Source: Formosa sp030427735
Lineage (GTDB): Bacteria; Bacteroidota; Bacteroidia; Flavobacteriales; Flavobacteriaceae
Direction of reading: 5' to 3'
Assembly (NCBI RefSeq): GCF_051200825.1
Contig: NZ_CP195158.1
Coordinates: 1,860,001-1,924,000, forward strand
DNA: 64,000 nucleotides
The notes below the pieces were generated by a model. That model searched no databases. It saw nothing but the letters and a program-made list of their open reading frames with translations, and was not told the DNA's origin. Position 1 is the stretch's first letter. Each line of letters starts with the position of its first letter. Positions 36,395 to 45,854 of this stretch are shown piece by piece. Both the position numbers and the translations under genes were made by a program.

Positions 36395-37639
36395 TTAATA
36401 TTCTAAAACTTTGTCGGCTACCAATTGTCTAGCAGCTTCGCCATCTTCTAAAACATATTGAATTTGCTTGGTTTTGCCAGAAGGTTTACCATCGGCGTAT
36501 ATTGGAAATCGCTGAACAAAAGTGCCTTCTACCATAGCAAACTCATCATGACCCTGATACCCTGAATTAATATCTGTAAGCGTACTTAATTCTGGAATAT
36601 TGATTGCGCTTATAGATTTCCCATTGTTAACAGAATATCCATAAACTTTTCCTTTAGAATCATTTTCGTCTTGGGTGTAAATAAATACTTCAGGATACGT
36701 ATCGTTATTTAAATCGTCGATTTCGGCATTTACAACAGTTCCTGAAATGGTTTGCACTATCGGGGTATTGGTCTCAGACAGCCCAACTGGGGTTAACTTC
36801 AACTGGCCATTAGTTTCTGTTATAAAAAAGATATAATCGTTATAAAATAACGATTTAGCATAACCCGTTTTATCGATTTGATTACGGTCTAACGCACCAT
36901 TTATTTTAGTGTAAGTATTTGCTAAACTTCCGCCTCCCGAACAATAAAAATTTAGTTTAGAAATATCGGTTTCTGGTTCGGTGCTTATTGCTAATTGGTT
37001 ATTGGTAAACGACAACACAATATATGTTGCGTTATCTGTTAATTTTAATGTATTAGACGAGGTTACAGTTGCAATACCATCAAAAGTACAGGTTGCATTT
37101 TTTTTATCGGCTCTAGAGCGTACAGACACTTTAGCTCTAAAATCGTCTATCGGTTTTATAGTTACCGCAACCCAATCGGCTCCATTATCTTTTTTAGTAT
37201 AGCTTTCAGACACATAATTCCCGAAATAGATATTGTTAAACGATGGATTTGTAATAGGATCTGCTTTTATTTCAGTAGTTTTTAAATGCCCTTTAGAGAC
37301 TTCCTTATCGTTATGTAGTAGCATGAATTCATCGTTCTTAGTCCAAAACACCCAGCCTTCACCATCTTCATATTTAACACCACTGGCGCTAGGTACGCGC
37401 TTTAAAACATAATCTGTATTCGCTTTTATATCTCTTAAAGTAATCATGCCATCGGCAGAATCTGGATTGGATAACACGTGATATTCATGAGTTTGGTCTG
37501 AAGACACATAGATGGTGGGATGATCTGATGCATTCATATTCAATAAAGACGAAGATGTATTTTTAGGCTCATTATTACAAGCAATAAATATGAATAGCGA
37601 CAAGGCACTACATACTTTTAGAAGTTTATACAGTTTCAT
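36395..37639 (-). CDS. Lipoprotein of unknown function (414 aa)
   Basis: This 414-residue probable lipoprotein has a signal peptide ending IFIACNNEP, with the lipid-bearing Cys near residue 21. The mature protein is beta-rich. One central domain (about 130-245, FGNYVSESY, then YFCSGGGSLANTYTKI) and a C-terminal part (about 255-400) contain Asp-rich turns (NAEIDDLNNDTYPEVF). Those turns resemble VCBS/FG-GAP-type calcium-binding loops. I do not recognise a family. It is monocistronic, with starts and ends separated from pdxH by a strong hairpin. Confidence 0.75.
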   Translation of the reverse strand: MKLYKLLKVCSALSLFIFIACNNEPKNTSSSLLNMNASDHPTIYVSSDQTHEYHVLSNPDSADGMITLRDIKANTDYVLKRVPSASGVKYEDGEGWVFWTKNDEFMLLHNDKEVSKGHLKTTEIKADPITNPSFNNIYFGNYVSESYTKKDNGADWVAVTIKPIDDFRAKVSVRSRADKKNATCTFDGIATVTSSNTLKLTDNATYIVLSFTNNQLAISTEPETDISKLNFYCSGGGSLANTYTKINGALDRNQIDKTGYAKSLFYNDYIFFITETNGQLKLTPVGLSETNTPIVQTISGTVVNAEIDDLNNDTYPEVFIYTQDENDSKGKVYGYSVNNGKSISAINIPELSTLTDINSGYQGHDEFAMVEGTFVQRFPIYADGKPSGKTKQIQYVLEDGEAARQLVADKVLEY

Positions 37640-37678
37640 GGTTTAAAGATTACGAACGATTAATACCGTATAAAAATA

Positions 37679-37709
37679 CAAAACCCAACACATATAGCGT
37701 TGGGTTTTG
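37679..37709 (-). terminator. Terminator after pdxH
   Basis: A perfect 11-bp stem (CAAAACCCAAC with GTTGGGTTTTG) has a 9-base loop and lies 29 bases past the PdxH stop. Minus-strand reading continues into a T-rich run. It closes the pyrR-pyrB-39306-rnz-pdxH unit. Confidence 0.85.
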
Positions 37710-37738
37710 TTTATAAAATGATAAGATGAATTTATTTT

Positions 37739-38389
37739 TTAAGGCGATAATCTGTCTTTTTTCCAATTGTAATCGTCTTGTAATTGATAGCGAATGCGAT
37801 CGTGAAGGCGATTTGGGCGTCCTTGCCAAAATTCCAATTCAACAGGCCTAACTAAAAAACCGCCCCAATACTCTGGTCGTGGTATCTCTTTACCTTCAAA
37901 AGTAGTCTCTAATGTTTTTAATTCCTCATCTAAAACATCGCGGCTTGCAATAACTTTGCTTTGGTGCGATACCAACGCCCCTAACTGACTACCTCGCGGC
38001 CGCGATTCAAAATAGCCGTCGCTCATATTTTCTGGCAGTTTTTCGGCTTGCCCTTTTATAATAATTTGGCGTTCGGCTTTTGGCCAAAAAAATGACAAAC
38101 ATACATTAGGGTTTACTAATATGGCCTTCCCTTTTTCGCTTTCGTAATTGGTGTAAAATATAAAACCTTCGTAAGTGTAACGCTTCAATAGCACGACTCT
38201 ACTTTTCGGGTAGCCATCTAAACCCAAGGTAGACACTGTCATGGCATTGGTTTCGTCTTCTAAAAAATGCTGATCGACTTCTATAAACCAACTTCTAAAC
38301 AATTCTAATGGATTTTCTGGTGTGTCTTCCATTAGCAACTCACGCTTTTCGTAAGATTTTCTGTAAGCACTTAAATCTTGTTCTTCCAT
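37739..38389 (-). CDS. pdxH: Pyridoxamine 5'-phosphate oxidase
   Basis: This 216-residue FMN enzyme oxidises pyridoxine or pyridoxamine 5'-phosphate to pyridoxal phosphate. Signatures include RVVLLKRYTYEGFIFYTNY (about 64-82, FMN and substrate contacts), SHQSKVIASRD (about 140) and the C-terminal FWQGRPNRLHDRIRY (about 194-208). Length is normal. It is the last gene of a compact minus-strand cluster, 7 bases after rnz, and is followed by a strong terminator. Confidence 0.96.
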   Translation of the reverse strand: MEEQDLSAYRKSYEKRELLMEDTPENPLELFRSWFIEVDQHFLEDETNAMTVSTLGLDGYPKSRVVLLKRYTYEGFIFYTNYESEKGKAILVNPNVCLSFFWPKAERQIIIKGQAEKLPENMSDGYFESRPRGSQLGALVSHQSKVIASRDVLDEELKTLETTFEGKEIPRPEYWGGFLVRPVELEFWQGRPNRLHDRIRYQLQDDYNWKKDRLSP

Positions 38390-38396
38390 AGTTAGT

Positions 38397-39302
38397 TTAA
38401 ATTAAAAATGTTTTACCCGCTTCGGCCAATTCTACTGCTTCAAAGTATTCTTGAGCCTCTTCTTTAAACATATTAAGATTGTCGTATCGTGTAGAAAAAT
38501 GTCCTAAAATTAACTGCGCTACCTTAGCTTTTTGGGCTATACTTGCCGCTTGCTTAGCTGTACTGTGTTTTGTTAGTTGCGCCAATTGCGCATGTTGCTC
38601 TAAAAAAGTAGATTCATGATATAAAGCGGTTACGCCTTTTATAATGGGAATAATAGCTTCGGAATAAGCAGTATCGCTACAAAAAGCATAGCTTTTTATA
38701 GGTTTAGGTGGTTTTGTAACGGCTTCGTTTTTTATTAAAACCCCATCTTCATTAACAACATCGGCACCTTGCTTTAATTTTCTATAATATGCTACATGAA
38801 TATTTGCATTCAATACCGCATTCATATCTAACTTACGCTCGCCTTCTTTTTCTTTAAAAAGAAATCCGTTGGTGTACACCCTATGGTTTAAGGGAATGGT
38901 ATGTACTTCAACTTTATCATCTTCAAAAATAATTTCGGTAGATTTTGAAGTGAGTTCGTGAAAAATCAAGTTAAAATTAGTCCAAGATTTAGCGAGTTTA
39001 AGTTGAAGTGTAATTACTTCTTTTATGCCTTTTGGGCCATAAACATGTAAATCTGTTTCTCGGGTTAGTAACCTGAACGTAGAAATTAACCCTACCAAAC
39101 CATAAAAATGATCGCCGTGTAAATGCGATATAAATATGTGTTTTATGCGATTGAATTTAATTTTATACTTTCTAAGTTGCACTTGGGTACCTTCGCCACA
39201 ATCGATTAAAAAAATATGATTGTTTATTTCTAACACCTGAGCGGTTGGATGTGTAGAAATTCTTGGTGTGGCACTATGACAACCTAAAATAGTTAATTGC
39301 AT
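38397..39302 (-). CDS. rnz: Ribonuclease Z (tRNA 3' endonuclease)
   Basis: This 301-residue metallo-beta-lactamase-fold nuclease trims 3' trailers from tRNA precursors. The zinc site is seen as SHLHGDHFYGLVGL (about 59-72). Further ligands are in FCSDTAYSEAIIP (about 207-219) and LGHFSTRYDN (about 265-274). HESTFLEQHAQLAQLTKHSTA (about 228-248) is the conserved exosite/HEST region, with its length within the short-form RNase Z range. It starts 3 bases after the small STAS-like gene's stop. Confidence 0.95.
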   Translation of the reverse strand: MQLTILGCHSATPRISTHPTAQVLEINNHIFLIDCGEGTQVQLRKYKIKFNRIKHIFISHLHGDHFYGLVGLISTFRLLTRETDLHVYGPKGIKEVITLQLKLAKSWTNFNLIFHELTSKSTEIIFEDDKVEVHTIPLNHRVYTNGFLFKEKEGERKLDMNAVLNANIHVAYYRKLKQGADVVNEDGVLIKNEAVTKPPKPIKSYAFCSDTAYSEAIIPIIKGVTALYHESTFLEQHAQLAQLTKHSTAKQAASIAQKAKVAQLILGHFSTRYDNLNMFKEEAQEYFEAVELAEAGKTFLI

Positions 39303-39305
39303 GTA

Positions 39306-39638
39306 TTAAAATCCTAAATCGCGTTCCATTTCTTCCATTTCAATAATATCGTAAGCTTCTTGCATGGTGGGTACCACTACAATTTCGTCTGGTGTTTCGT
39401 CTAAATTAATTTTATCGGAAACAATTACAAACGAATGTTTGGCCTTGCGATGGGTATTAGACACTTGAAGGAACTCGATTATATTTTCTAAAGTGACTTT
39501 GTTTAAAGACGATAGATTTACAATAATATTATCGTTTTTAAATTTAGAATACGATGCCTCTATTTTTTGAACTAATTGTATTGGAGATGCTGTTTCTTGG
39601 GTAATAATAGTAATATTACCATCGGTATCTAAAATCAT
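39306..39638 (-). CDS. Small STAS-like protein linked to rnz
   Basis: This 110-residue acidic protein has no signal peptide. Its predicted beta-alpha pattern and the phrase NIIVNLSSLNKVTLENIIEFL (about 37-57) resemble STAS/anti-sigma-antagonist folds. The conserved phosphorylatable Ser is not evident. It is tightly packed between pyrB and rnz (3-base gaps on both sides). A regulatory partner of either enzyme is possible, but function is unknown. Confidence 0.7.
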   Translation of the reverse strand: MILDTDGNITIITQETASPIQLVQKIEASYSKFKNDNIIVNLSSLNKVTLENIIEFLQVSNTHRKAKHSFVIVSDKINLDETPDEIVVVPTMQEAYDIIEMEEMERDLGF

Positions 39639-39641
39639 AAA

Positions 39642-40571
39642 TTACTGTTTTATTTTTGAAGCTAATAAATATATAACAGCCATTCTAATAGCGACACCAT
39701 TTTGTACTTGATCTAAAATGATGGCTTGTTTAGAATCGGCAACATCACTCGTGATTTCTACTCCACGATTTATAGGTCCAGGATGCATAATAGTTATCTC
39801 TTTATCTAAACTATCAAGCAACGTTTTACTTACTCCAAACTGTTGTGTGTACTCGCGCGTACTAGGAAAATAACTAATGTCCATACGCTCATTCTGTACG
39901 CGTAACATATTAGCTACATCACACCATTTTAATGCTTTACGTAAATCTGTTTCAACTTTTACTCCAAGCTTATCGATATACTTCGGGATTAAAGTTTTAG
40001 GCCCGCACACCATAACATTGGCGCCTTGTAATTGCAAAGCATAAATATTAGATAAAGCTACGCGACTATGCAAAATATCGCCTACAATAACAACGTTTTT
40101 ACCTTTAACACTACCTAAACGCTCGCGTATAGAATACGAATCTAATAAGGCTTGTGTAGGGTGCTCGTGCGCTCCATCTCCAGCATTTACAATACTTGCA
40201 TTTACGTGCTTAGATAGAAATACGCCTGCCCCAGGATTGGGATGACGCATGACTACCATATCTACTTTCATAGACAGAATGTTATTTACCGTGTCTATTA
40301 AAGTTTCACCTTTTTTTACTGAAGATTGCCCTGCCGAAAAATTAATAACATCGGCAGATAATCGTTTTTCTGCCAACTCGAACGATAATTTAGTTCGGGT
40401 TGAATTTTCGAAAAAGAGGTTTGCTATGGTAATATCTCGAAGCGAAGGCACTTTTTTAATTGGCCTATTGATAACTTCTTTAAAATGATCGGCAGTTTCA
40501 AAAATTAACTGAATATCTTGTTTGTTAAGATATTTAATACCTAGTAAGTGATTGACACTTAATTCGCTCAT
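39642..40571 (-). CDS. pyrB: Aspartate carbamoyltransferase catalytic chain
   Basis: This 309-residue enzyme joins carbamoyl phosphate and aspartate in pyrimidine synthesis. The carbamoyl-phosphate motif FENSTRTKLSFE (about 54-65), RHPNPGAG (about 109) and HPTQALLDSY (about 138) are present. The C-terminal HPGPINRGVEI (about 267) completes the aspartate site. It starts 5 bases after the pyrR stop, so the regulator and enzyme are co-transcribed. No pyrI regulatory chain is beside it. The metal-site-dead dihydroorotase at 63269 could be a structural partner, as in Pseudomonas-type ATCase (inference). Confidence 0.96.
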   Translation of the reverse strand: MSELSVNHLLGIKYLNKQDIQLIFETADHFKEVINRPIKKVPSLRDITIANLFFENSTRTKLSFELAEKRLSADVINFSAGQSSVKKGETLIDTVNNILSMKVDMVVMRHPNPGAGVFLSKHVNASIVNAGDGAHEHPTQALLDSYSIRERLGSVKGKNVVIVGDILHSRVALSNIYALQLQGANVMVCGPKTLIPKYIDKLGVKVETDLRKALKWCDVANMLRVQNERMDISYFPSTREYTQQFGVSKTLLDSLDKEITIMHPGPINRGVEITSDVADSKQAIILDQVQNGVAIRMAVIYLLASKIKQ

Positions 40572-40576
40572 CTTAT

Positions 40577-41116
40577 TTAATTATTTATTAAGTACACAGC
40601 ATCTTCTTCGCCTTGCTCCTGCCATTGTACTATTACTTTTTCTTTATTGATAGCATCTACTTGTCGACCTCTAAAATTGGGTTGTATAGGTAAATGTCTG
40701 CTAAAACGTCTGTCTATTAACGTAAGTAGTTCTATTTCTTTAGGGCGCCCAAAAGATTGTATAGCTGTTAGTGCGGCTCTTATACTACGCCCTGTGTATA
40801 ACACATCGTCTATAAACACCACATTTTTTTCTTCGACTATAAAACTTATTTCTGTGGTATTGGCTTCTAAAGGTTTTTCGCTTCGCCTAAAATCGTCGCG
40901 ATAAAAGGTAATGTCTAACAGGCCCAACTTTAGGTCTTTTATTTTGTAGTCTTCCTTTAAAATTTTCGCAATGCGTTGGGCTAAATATTTTCCTCTTGGC
41001 TGTAAACCCACTAAAACTGTTTCAGAAAAATCGGTATGTTTTTCTATAAGTTGACAAGCCAATCGATGAAGAATGATGTTTACCTCTGTTGCATTAAGTA
41101 ACACTTTTTGACTCAT
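40577..41116 (-). CDS. pyrR: Bifunctional pyr regulator / uracil phosphoribosyltransferase
   Basis: This is a 179-residue PRTase-fold protein. The PRPP-binding loop VVFIDDVLYTGRSIRAAL (about 93-110) and the PyrR-type VGLQPRGKYLAQRI (about 36-49) are clear. In Gram-positive bacteria PyrR attenuates pyr mRNA, and it also makes UMP from uracil and PRPP. I see no anti-terminator/terminator pair in its short leader (about 20 bases), so regulation here is not evident. It is first in the pyrR-pyrB-rnz-pdxH unit. Confidence 0.94.
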   Translation of the reverse strand: MSQKVLLNATEVNIILHRLACQLIEKHTDFSETVLVGLQPRGKYLAQRIAKILKEDYKIKDLKLGLLDITFYRDDFRRSEKPLEANTTEISFIVEEKNVVFIDDVLYTGRSIRAALTAIQSFGRPKEIELLTLIDRRFSRHLPIQPNFRGRQVDAINKEKVIVQWQEQGEEDAVYLINN

Positions 41117-41141
41117 ATTGTTTCCAAACGTATTTGGTTAA

Positions 41142-41149
41142 CAAAGGTA
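41142..41149 (-). promoter_or_regulatory. Candidate -7 element of the pyrR promoter
   Basis: Minus-strand TACCTTTG matches the Bacteroidota -7 consensus TAnnTTTG, with transcription predicted about 19 bases before the PyrR start. No clear -33 TTTG was found at the usual spacing. Confidence 0.35.
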
Positions 41150-41194
41150 AGGTAAAATTTTAATACTTGTGTTTTACTTATGGGCAAAACATAA

Positions 41195-41224
41195 AAAAGC
41201 CTTCCAATATTTTGGAAGGCTTTT
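41195..41224 (-). terminator. Terminator after rpsA
   Basis: A perfect 13-bp stem (AAAAGCCTTCCAA with TTGGAAGGCTTTT) has a 4-base loop and lies 24 bases past the RpsA stop. T-runs on both sides make it efficient and possibly bidirectional. Confidence 0.9.
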
Positions 41225-41248
41225 AAGTTTTAAATAGTTAGAAAAAAA

Positions 41249-43078
41249 TTATTTTCCTTCCATTTTATCTTTAAGAGCTTGTAAAGCATCGTTAGCATCA
41301 CCTAAAGTTGGTTTAGCTTCTTGTGCTTGAGCAGCTACTTTTTTAGCAGCAGCTTTTACGTTTGCAATCTCTTCTTCTTTAAATATAGCAGTATGAGATG
41401 CAACTACTCTTTTGAATTCTTTATTGAACTCGATGATTTTGAATTCTGCTGAATCTCCTTTTCCTAATTTAGAACCATCTTCTTTCTCTAAGTGACGAGA
41501 AGGAACAAAAGCAACGATATCTTCGTTAAAGTTGATTGTAGCACCTTTGTCTACTACTTCTGCGATTTCTGCAGTATGTGTTGTACCTACAGCAAAATCA
41601 GTTTCGTATTTATCCCAAGGGTTTTCTGTAGTTTGTTTGTGACCTAAAGATAATTTACGTCCTTCTACATCTAACTCAAGAACAACAACCTCTAATTTAT
41701 CGCCTACAGCACAGAATTCTGATGGATGCTTAATTTTCTTAGTCCAAGATAAATCAGAGATATAAATTAATCCGTCGATACCTTCTTCTAATTCAACAAA
41801 TACACCAAAGTTTGTAAAGTTACGAACAATACCTGTGTGTTTAGAACCTAATGGGTATTTAGAAGTAATGTCTGTCCATGGGTCTGGAGTTAATTGCTTA
41901 ATACCTAAAGACATTTTACGCTCTTCTCTATCTAAAGTTAAGATAACTGCTTCAACTTCGTCTCCTACAGATACGAAATCTTGTGCAGAACGTAAGTGTG
42001 TAGACCAAGACATTTCAGAAACGTGAACTAAACCTTCAACACCTTCTGCAACTTCGATAAATGCACCGTAATCTGCAATTACAACTACTTTACCTTTTAC
42101 TTTGTCTCCTACTTTTACTTCTTCACCTAAAGCATCCCAAGGGTGTTTAGATAATTGTTTTAAACCTAATTGGATTCTTGATTTATCTTCATCAAAGTCA
42201 AGAATAACAACGTTTAATTTTTGGTCTAACTCAACGATTTCGTTAGGGTGGTTAATACGAGACCAAGAAAGGTCTGTAATGTGGATTAAACCATCTACGC
42301 CACCAAGGTCGATGAATACACCGTAAGAAGTAATGTTTTTAACAACACCTTCTAATACTTGGCCTTTTTCTAACTGACCAATAATTTCTTTCTTTTGTTC
42401 TTCGATATCAGCCTCGATAAGTGCTTTATGAGAAACAACAACGTTTTTAAATTCGTGGTTGATTTTAACAACTTTGAATTCCATTGTTTTGTTTACGTAC
42501 TGATCGTAATCTCTAATAGGCTTCACATCGATTTGAGAACCTGGTAAGAATGCTTCAATACCGAATACATCTACAATCATACCACCTTTAGTTCTACACT
42601 TAACGAAACCATTAACGATTTCACCAGATTCGTGAGCTGCATTAACACGATCCCAAGCTTTGATAACACGAGCTTTACGGTGAGATAAAACTAACTGACC
42701 AGTTGCATCTTCACGAACATCGATTAATACTTCTACTTTGTCTCCTACTTTTAAGTTTGGATTATAACGGAACTCGTTTAAAGAAATTACACCTTCAGAC
42801 TTCGCGTTAATATCGATAATAGCATCGCGATCTGTAATATGAACCACTTCACCAACAACAACTTCATCGTCTAAAGTGTCTACAAAATTCTCTGCTACTA
42901 ATTTTTCAAATTCTTTTAATTGAGAATCTTCAACTTCGTCGATACCTTCTTGGTAGTTGTGCCAGTTGAACTCTTTTAAGAATTTTTCAGGGTTTGCTTG
43001 AGCTTCAGATACTACTGGAGCCTCTACTACTTTTGCTTCAGTTGCTTCAACTTCAGCTTGTTTTGCTTTTTCAGCCAT
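41249..43078 (-). CDS. rpsA: 30S ribosomal protein S1
   Basis: This 609-residue protein delivers mRNA to the ribosome by single-strand RNA binding. Six S1 (OB-fold) domains are visible, starting near residues 72, 150, 240, 323, 410 and 495. Typical cores are GVVKNITSYGVFIDLGGVDG and GLVHVSEMSW. An Ala/Glu-rich N-terminal extension precedes them and a basic-acidic tail follows. The gene has few rare codons and reads as strongly expressed. It has a long upstream region and a strong terminator, so it is monocistronic. Confidence 0.97.
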   Translation of the reverse strand: MAEKAKQAEVEATEAKVVEAPVVSEAQANPEKFLKEFNWHNYQEGIDEVEDSQLKEFEKLVAENFVDTLDDEVVVGEVVHITDRDAIIDINAKSEGVISLNEFRYNPNLKVGDKVEVLIDVREDATGQLVLSHRKARVIKAWDRVNAAHESGEIVNGFVKCRTKGGMIVDVFGIEAFLPGSQIDVKPIRDYDQYVNKTMEFKVVKINHEFKNVVVSHKALIEADIEEQKKEIIGQLEKGQVLEGVVKNITSYGVFIDLGGVDGLIHITDLSWSRINHPNEIVELDQKLNVVILDFDEDKSRIQLGLKQLSKHPWDALGEEVKVGDKVKGKVVVIADYGAFIEVAEGVEGLVHVSEMSWSTHLRSAQDFVSVGDEVEAVILTLDREERKMSLGIKQLTPDPWTDITSKYPLGSKHTGIVRNFTNFGVFVELEEGIDGLIYISDLSWTKKIKHPSEFCAVGDKLEVVVLELDVEGRKLSLGHKQTTENPWDKYETDFAVGTTHTAEIAEVVDKGATINFNEDIVAFVPSRHLEKEDGSKLGKGDSAEFKIIEFNKEFKRVVASHTAIFKEEEIANVKAAAKKVAAQAQEAKPTLGDANDALQALKDKMEGK

Positions 43079-43391
43079 TTAAATAAATGATAATACAGAG
43101 TTTTAAATTTTTATGAAGACTCTATATTATGTTTTGTATTCTGTCTGTTATTGAAAAAATTAAGCAGCTAACACACAGAAGCGTTATATATACATTAAAA
43201 TCGTTCCTTTTATTTTTCAATTGCTGCTAAAAGGAGTGCAAAATTAATTATATTTATTGTAATAGCCTAATTTTTTAAACTAAATAAACATGTTGATTTT
43301 TAAGCCATTATCGACATATCTAATTAGTAAAAAGATTTGTTATATACATTGAAGAGATTTTAAGATGATGACCTACTTTAAAAATATGCAT
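43079..43391 (-). promoter_or_regulatory. 313-base leader/intergenic region upstream of rpsA
   Basis: This gene-free stretch is between the Cmk stop and the RpsA start. It is AT-rich and contains no open frame I would believe. The bases next to the start (about 43090-43150) hold a pair of loosely complementary segments (ACAGAGTTTTAAA/GAAGACTCTATATT), which could form leader structure. S1 represses its own mRNA in other bacteria; such control here is inference. Confidence 0.35.
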
Positions 43392-44081
43392 TTAAACAGC
43401 TGTACGTTCGTTAACAAGTTTTAATATGTAATCGACTTGTTCTTGAATAGTCGCATTAGAATTATCAATCTCTATAGCGTCTTCTGCTTTAAACAACGGT
43501 GAGTCTTTACGAGTACTATCTAAATGATCGCGTTTTTTTACATTCTCTAAAACAGCTTCAAAAGAAATGGCCTCCCCTCTATTTTTTAATTCATTATAAC
43601 GTCTTAACGCCCTAGTATCGGCAGTAGCAGTCATGAAAAGTTTTAGTTCGGCATCGGGAAACACCACTGTACCTATATCTCGACCATCCATAACTACGGC
43701 TTTGTTTTTTCCTATTTCTTTTTGAATTTTCACCAATTCGGCTCTAACTTCTGGCACCGCAGCTACCTGGCTCACCAAATTTGAAACTTCTAGAGTTCTA
43801 ATATATTGCTCTACATTGTTACCATTTAAATACACTTCGGCATAGCCTAATTCGGGATTGAATTTAAATGAAACCTCTATTTTTGAAAGAGCAGCTATAA
43901 GATCTGCTGTATTAAATGTTTTTGTGTTAATGAAATTATTTTGCATAGCGTAATAGGTTACAGCTCTATACATAGCGCCACTGTCTACATATACATAGCC
44001 TAAAGTATTGGCAATTTGTTTAGCAATAGTACTCTTTCCTGTAGATGAAAAACCATCGATAGCTATGGTAATTGTTTTCAT
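43392..44081 (-). CDS. cmk: Cytidylate kinase
   Basis: This 229-residue P-loop kinase phosphorylates CMP and dCMP. The nucleotide loop GFSSTGKSTIAKQ (about 9-21), the substrate region YVDSGAMYRAVTYY (about 31-44) and MDGRDIGTVVFPDAELK (about 131-147) are family hallmarks. Length is normal for the long-type enzyme. Its start overlaps the PorQ stop by one base, giving translational coupling. The porQ-cmk order is a frequent Flavobacteria arrangement. Confidence 0.96.
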   Translation of the reverse strand: MKTITIAIDGFSSTGKSTIAKQIANTLGYVYVDSGAMYRAVTYYAMQNNFINTKTFNTADLIAALSKIEVSFKFNPELGYAEVYLNGNNVEQYIRTLEVSNLVSQVAAVPEVRAELVKIQKEIGKNKAVVMDGRDIGTVVFPDAELKLFMTATADTRALRRYNELKNRGEAISFEAVLENVKKRDHLDSTRKDSPLFKAEDAIEIDNSNATIQEQVDYILKLVNERTAV

Positions 44082-45100
44082 TATTGTAAATCTATATTTA
44101 ATCCAAAAAAGTTAGAATTTCCCGCACTAGTATAACTCGCATAAGTGTAGCTGAAACGCATGCGGTTTAATTTTATTGAAAAACCTGCAGATAAACCAGA
44201 AAAATTGCGTTGGTCTACAATTCGTAATTCTTCGCCACGCCTAAAACTATAACCCAATCGGATATTAAATCCTTTATCGGGAAATAACTCAGCTCCAACT
44301 ACGGTGTGACGAATAACATTTTGTAAAAACGAAACATCTTCGGCGGTTTGGTTGCCTTCTAGATCGGTTTCTGTTCTTGCAGGATTAGAAACTGCGATAG
44401 GCCATTCCTGTAAATTTTCTAAAGTAAGATGCCAGCGTAAAGGTACATTGGCTAATTTTTGTGACATCCCGAAATCTATTTCTAAAGGCAAGGGTTCTCG
44501 GTTGCCCGCGTAAGTAGTAATTTGGGTTCCTAGATTTCTAACAACTAATGTGGCATTAAAATCTAAATCGTCATTTATATATAGAATTCCAAAATCTAAT
44601 GCTGCCCCAAAAGAAGAATACTGTTCTAATTTAGAAGTGATAAGTTTAAGGTTTGTGCCTACATAAAAATCTGAAATTCCAACGCGTAAAGCATAACCCA
44701 AAGATAAAGCCGACTCGCTACCACTAAAGGTACCTGTTGGGTTACCCGCTTCGTCGTATCCGTCAAACTCTCCGTAATTCACATACGTAATACCACCATG
44801 AAATGTTTGCGTGCGTCTATCCCAAGTATAGGCATAAGCCGCAGTACCATAACTAACCGCTCCTAAATGACTGGTGTAGTTTAAAGCTAATTGATTATCC
44901 ATTTCTACATTAATTGTAGCTGGATTATAAAGTGCCTGAGTAACATCGTAATCGACATTTGTCAACACTTTGCCACCCAATGCCGCTTGTCTAGGCGACG
45001 ATACTAGGTTTAAAAACTGGTATGTAGACTCTCCGCCCAATTGAGCAGACATAACAGCGCTACAACAACCAATAATAAACAGTAGTATTTTTTGCTTCAT
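44081..45100 (-). CDS. porQ: Type IX secretion system protein PorQ
   Basis: This 339-residue outer-membrane barrel protein belongs to the PorQ/UPF0164-like (PorP-like beta-barrel) class. A signal peptide (about 1-19, ending VMSAQ) precedes the conserved N-terminal STYQFLNLVSSPRQAALGGK (about 25-44). Barrel strands continue to the C-terminus (NSNFFGLNIDLQ). PorQ is part of the T9SS attachment complex with PorU, PorV and PorZ, which anchors cargo to A-LPS. The pectate lyase at 81 carries a T9SS tail, consistent with a working system. It is first in the two-gene unit with cmk. Confidence 0.93.
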   Translation of the reverse strand: MKQKILLFIIGCCSAVMSAQLGGESTYQFLNLVSSPRQAALGGKVLTNVDYDVTQALYNPATINVEMDNQLALNYTSHLGAVSYGTAAYAYTWDRRTQTFHGGITYVNYGEFDGYDEAGNPTGTFSGSESALSLGYALRVGISDFYVGTNLKLITSKLEQYSSFGAALDFGILYINDDLDFNATLVVRNLGTQITTYAGNREPLPLEIDFGMSQKLANVPLRWHLTLENLQEWPIAVSNPARTETDLEGNQTAEDVSFLQNVIRHTVVGAELFPDKGFNIRLGYSFRRGEELRIVDQRNFSGLSAGFSIKLNRMRFSYTYASYTSAGNSNFFGLNIDLQ

Positions 45101-45340
45101 ACGGGTGCAAATTAAAGAAAACTTAGGTTTAAAACGATGAATTACAAATTATATTTTCATACCATAAAAAATGTTTCGTATATAAAAGGAACTAGTTATA
45201 AAACAAAAAAGCATAAAATCCGTCATGGGTTCAATGCTTCTTGATTATAAGTAATCTCATGTCAATCAAAAAAAATGTTTTTTAATTGATATTAACGTCA
45301 TAAAAGTTTTCACTTAAAACAAACTAAATTTATTCAGTTT

Positions 45341-45757
45341 TCACTCCTCTTTTAGTTTTATAGTAACAATGCCTAATACTGATGCATATGTGCCATAAAG
45401 GGCGTCATACAAAGTTGATTTATTAAATGTTAGTGCATCGACTCTATTCATAGAAACTCCCTGTAATTCCTTTGTTTTTATAAACAGCTTTTCTACGTCC
45501 TTTCCACGGTCTAATAAAACTCTATACTCACCAGTCTTAATATAAGGTAAAGATTGATTATAAAATTTGCTGGAATTGATATAAATAGATTCTATATATT
45601 GTTGTAAATCAAAATTTTCACTTATTATATCTTCGTCAGGGCTGCCTACCAAAGCTTTTACGGAAACCTGCTCTTTATAGACCTTACTTTGACTGAATGC
45701 AGATTGACCAAAAAGTAATACAACTACGGTTAAGAATAAAATTTTAAACACTCTCAT
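45341..45757 (-). CDS. Exported protein of unknown function (138 aa)
   Basis: This 138-residue protein has a signal peptide (about 1-22, ending QSAFSQ). The mature part contains EQVSVKALVGSPDEDI and a Tyr/Ser-rich helical segment, with no Cys. I recognise no family. It lies alone between lon and porQ. A 240-base AT-rich spacer follows, in which I see no gene. Confidence 0.6.
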   Translation of the reverse strand: MRVFKILFLTVVVLLFGQSAFSQSKVYKEQVSVKALVGSPDEDIISENFDLQQYIESIYINSSKFYNQSLPYIKTGEYRVLLDRGKDVEKLFIKTKELQGVSMNRVDALTFNKSTLYDALYGTYASVLGIVTIKLKEE

Positions 45758-45799
45758 GGTTTATAACTATTTTGATTGACTTACAAATTAAAACAAAAA

Positions 45800-45834
45800 A
45801 AGCATTAAAATCCATTTGATTTTAATGCTTTTAA
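45800..45834 (-). terminator. Terminator after lon
   Basis: A perfect 15-bp stem (AAAAGCATTAAAATC with GATTTTAATGCTTTT) has a 5-base loop, 20 bases past the Lon stop. T-tracts flank it on both strands. Confidence 0.85.
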
Positions 45835-45854
45835 AATTATAAAATACCTTTTGT

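Noticed and set aside
41249..43078. Tandem repeats as a duplication artefact
   Set aside because: The repeated units are the normal S1 domains of ribosomal protein S1.
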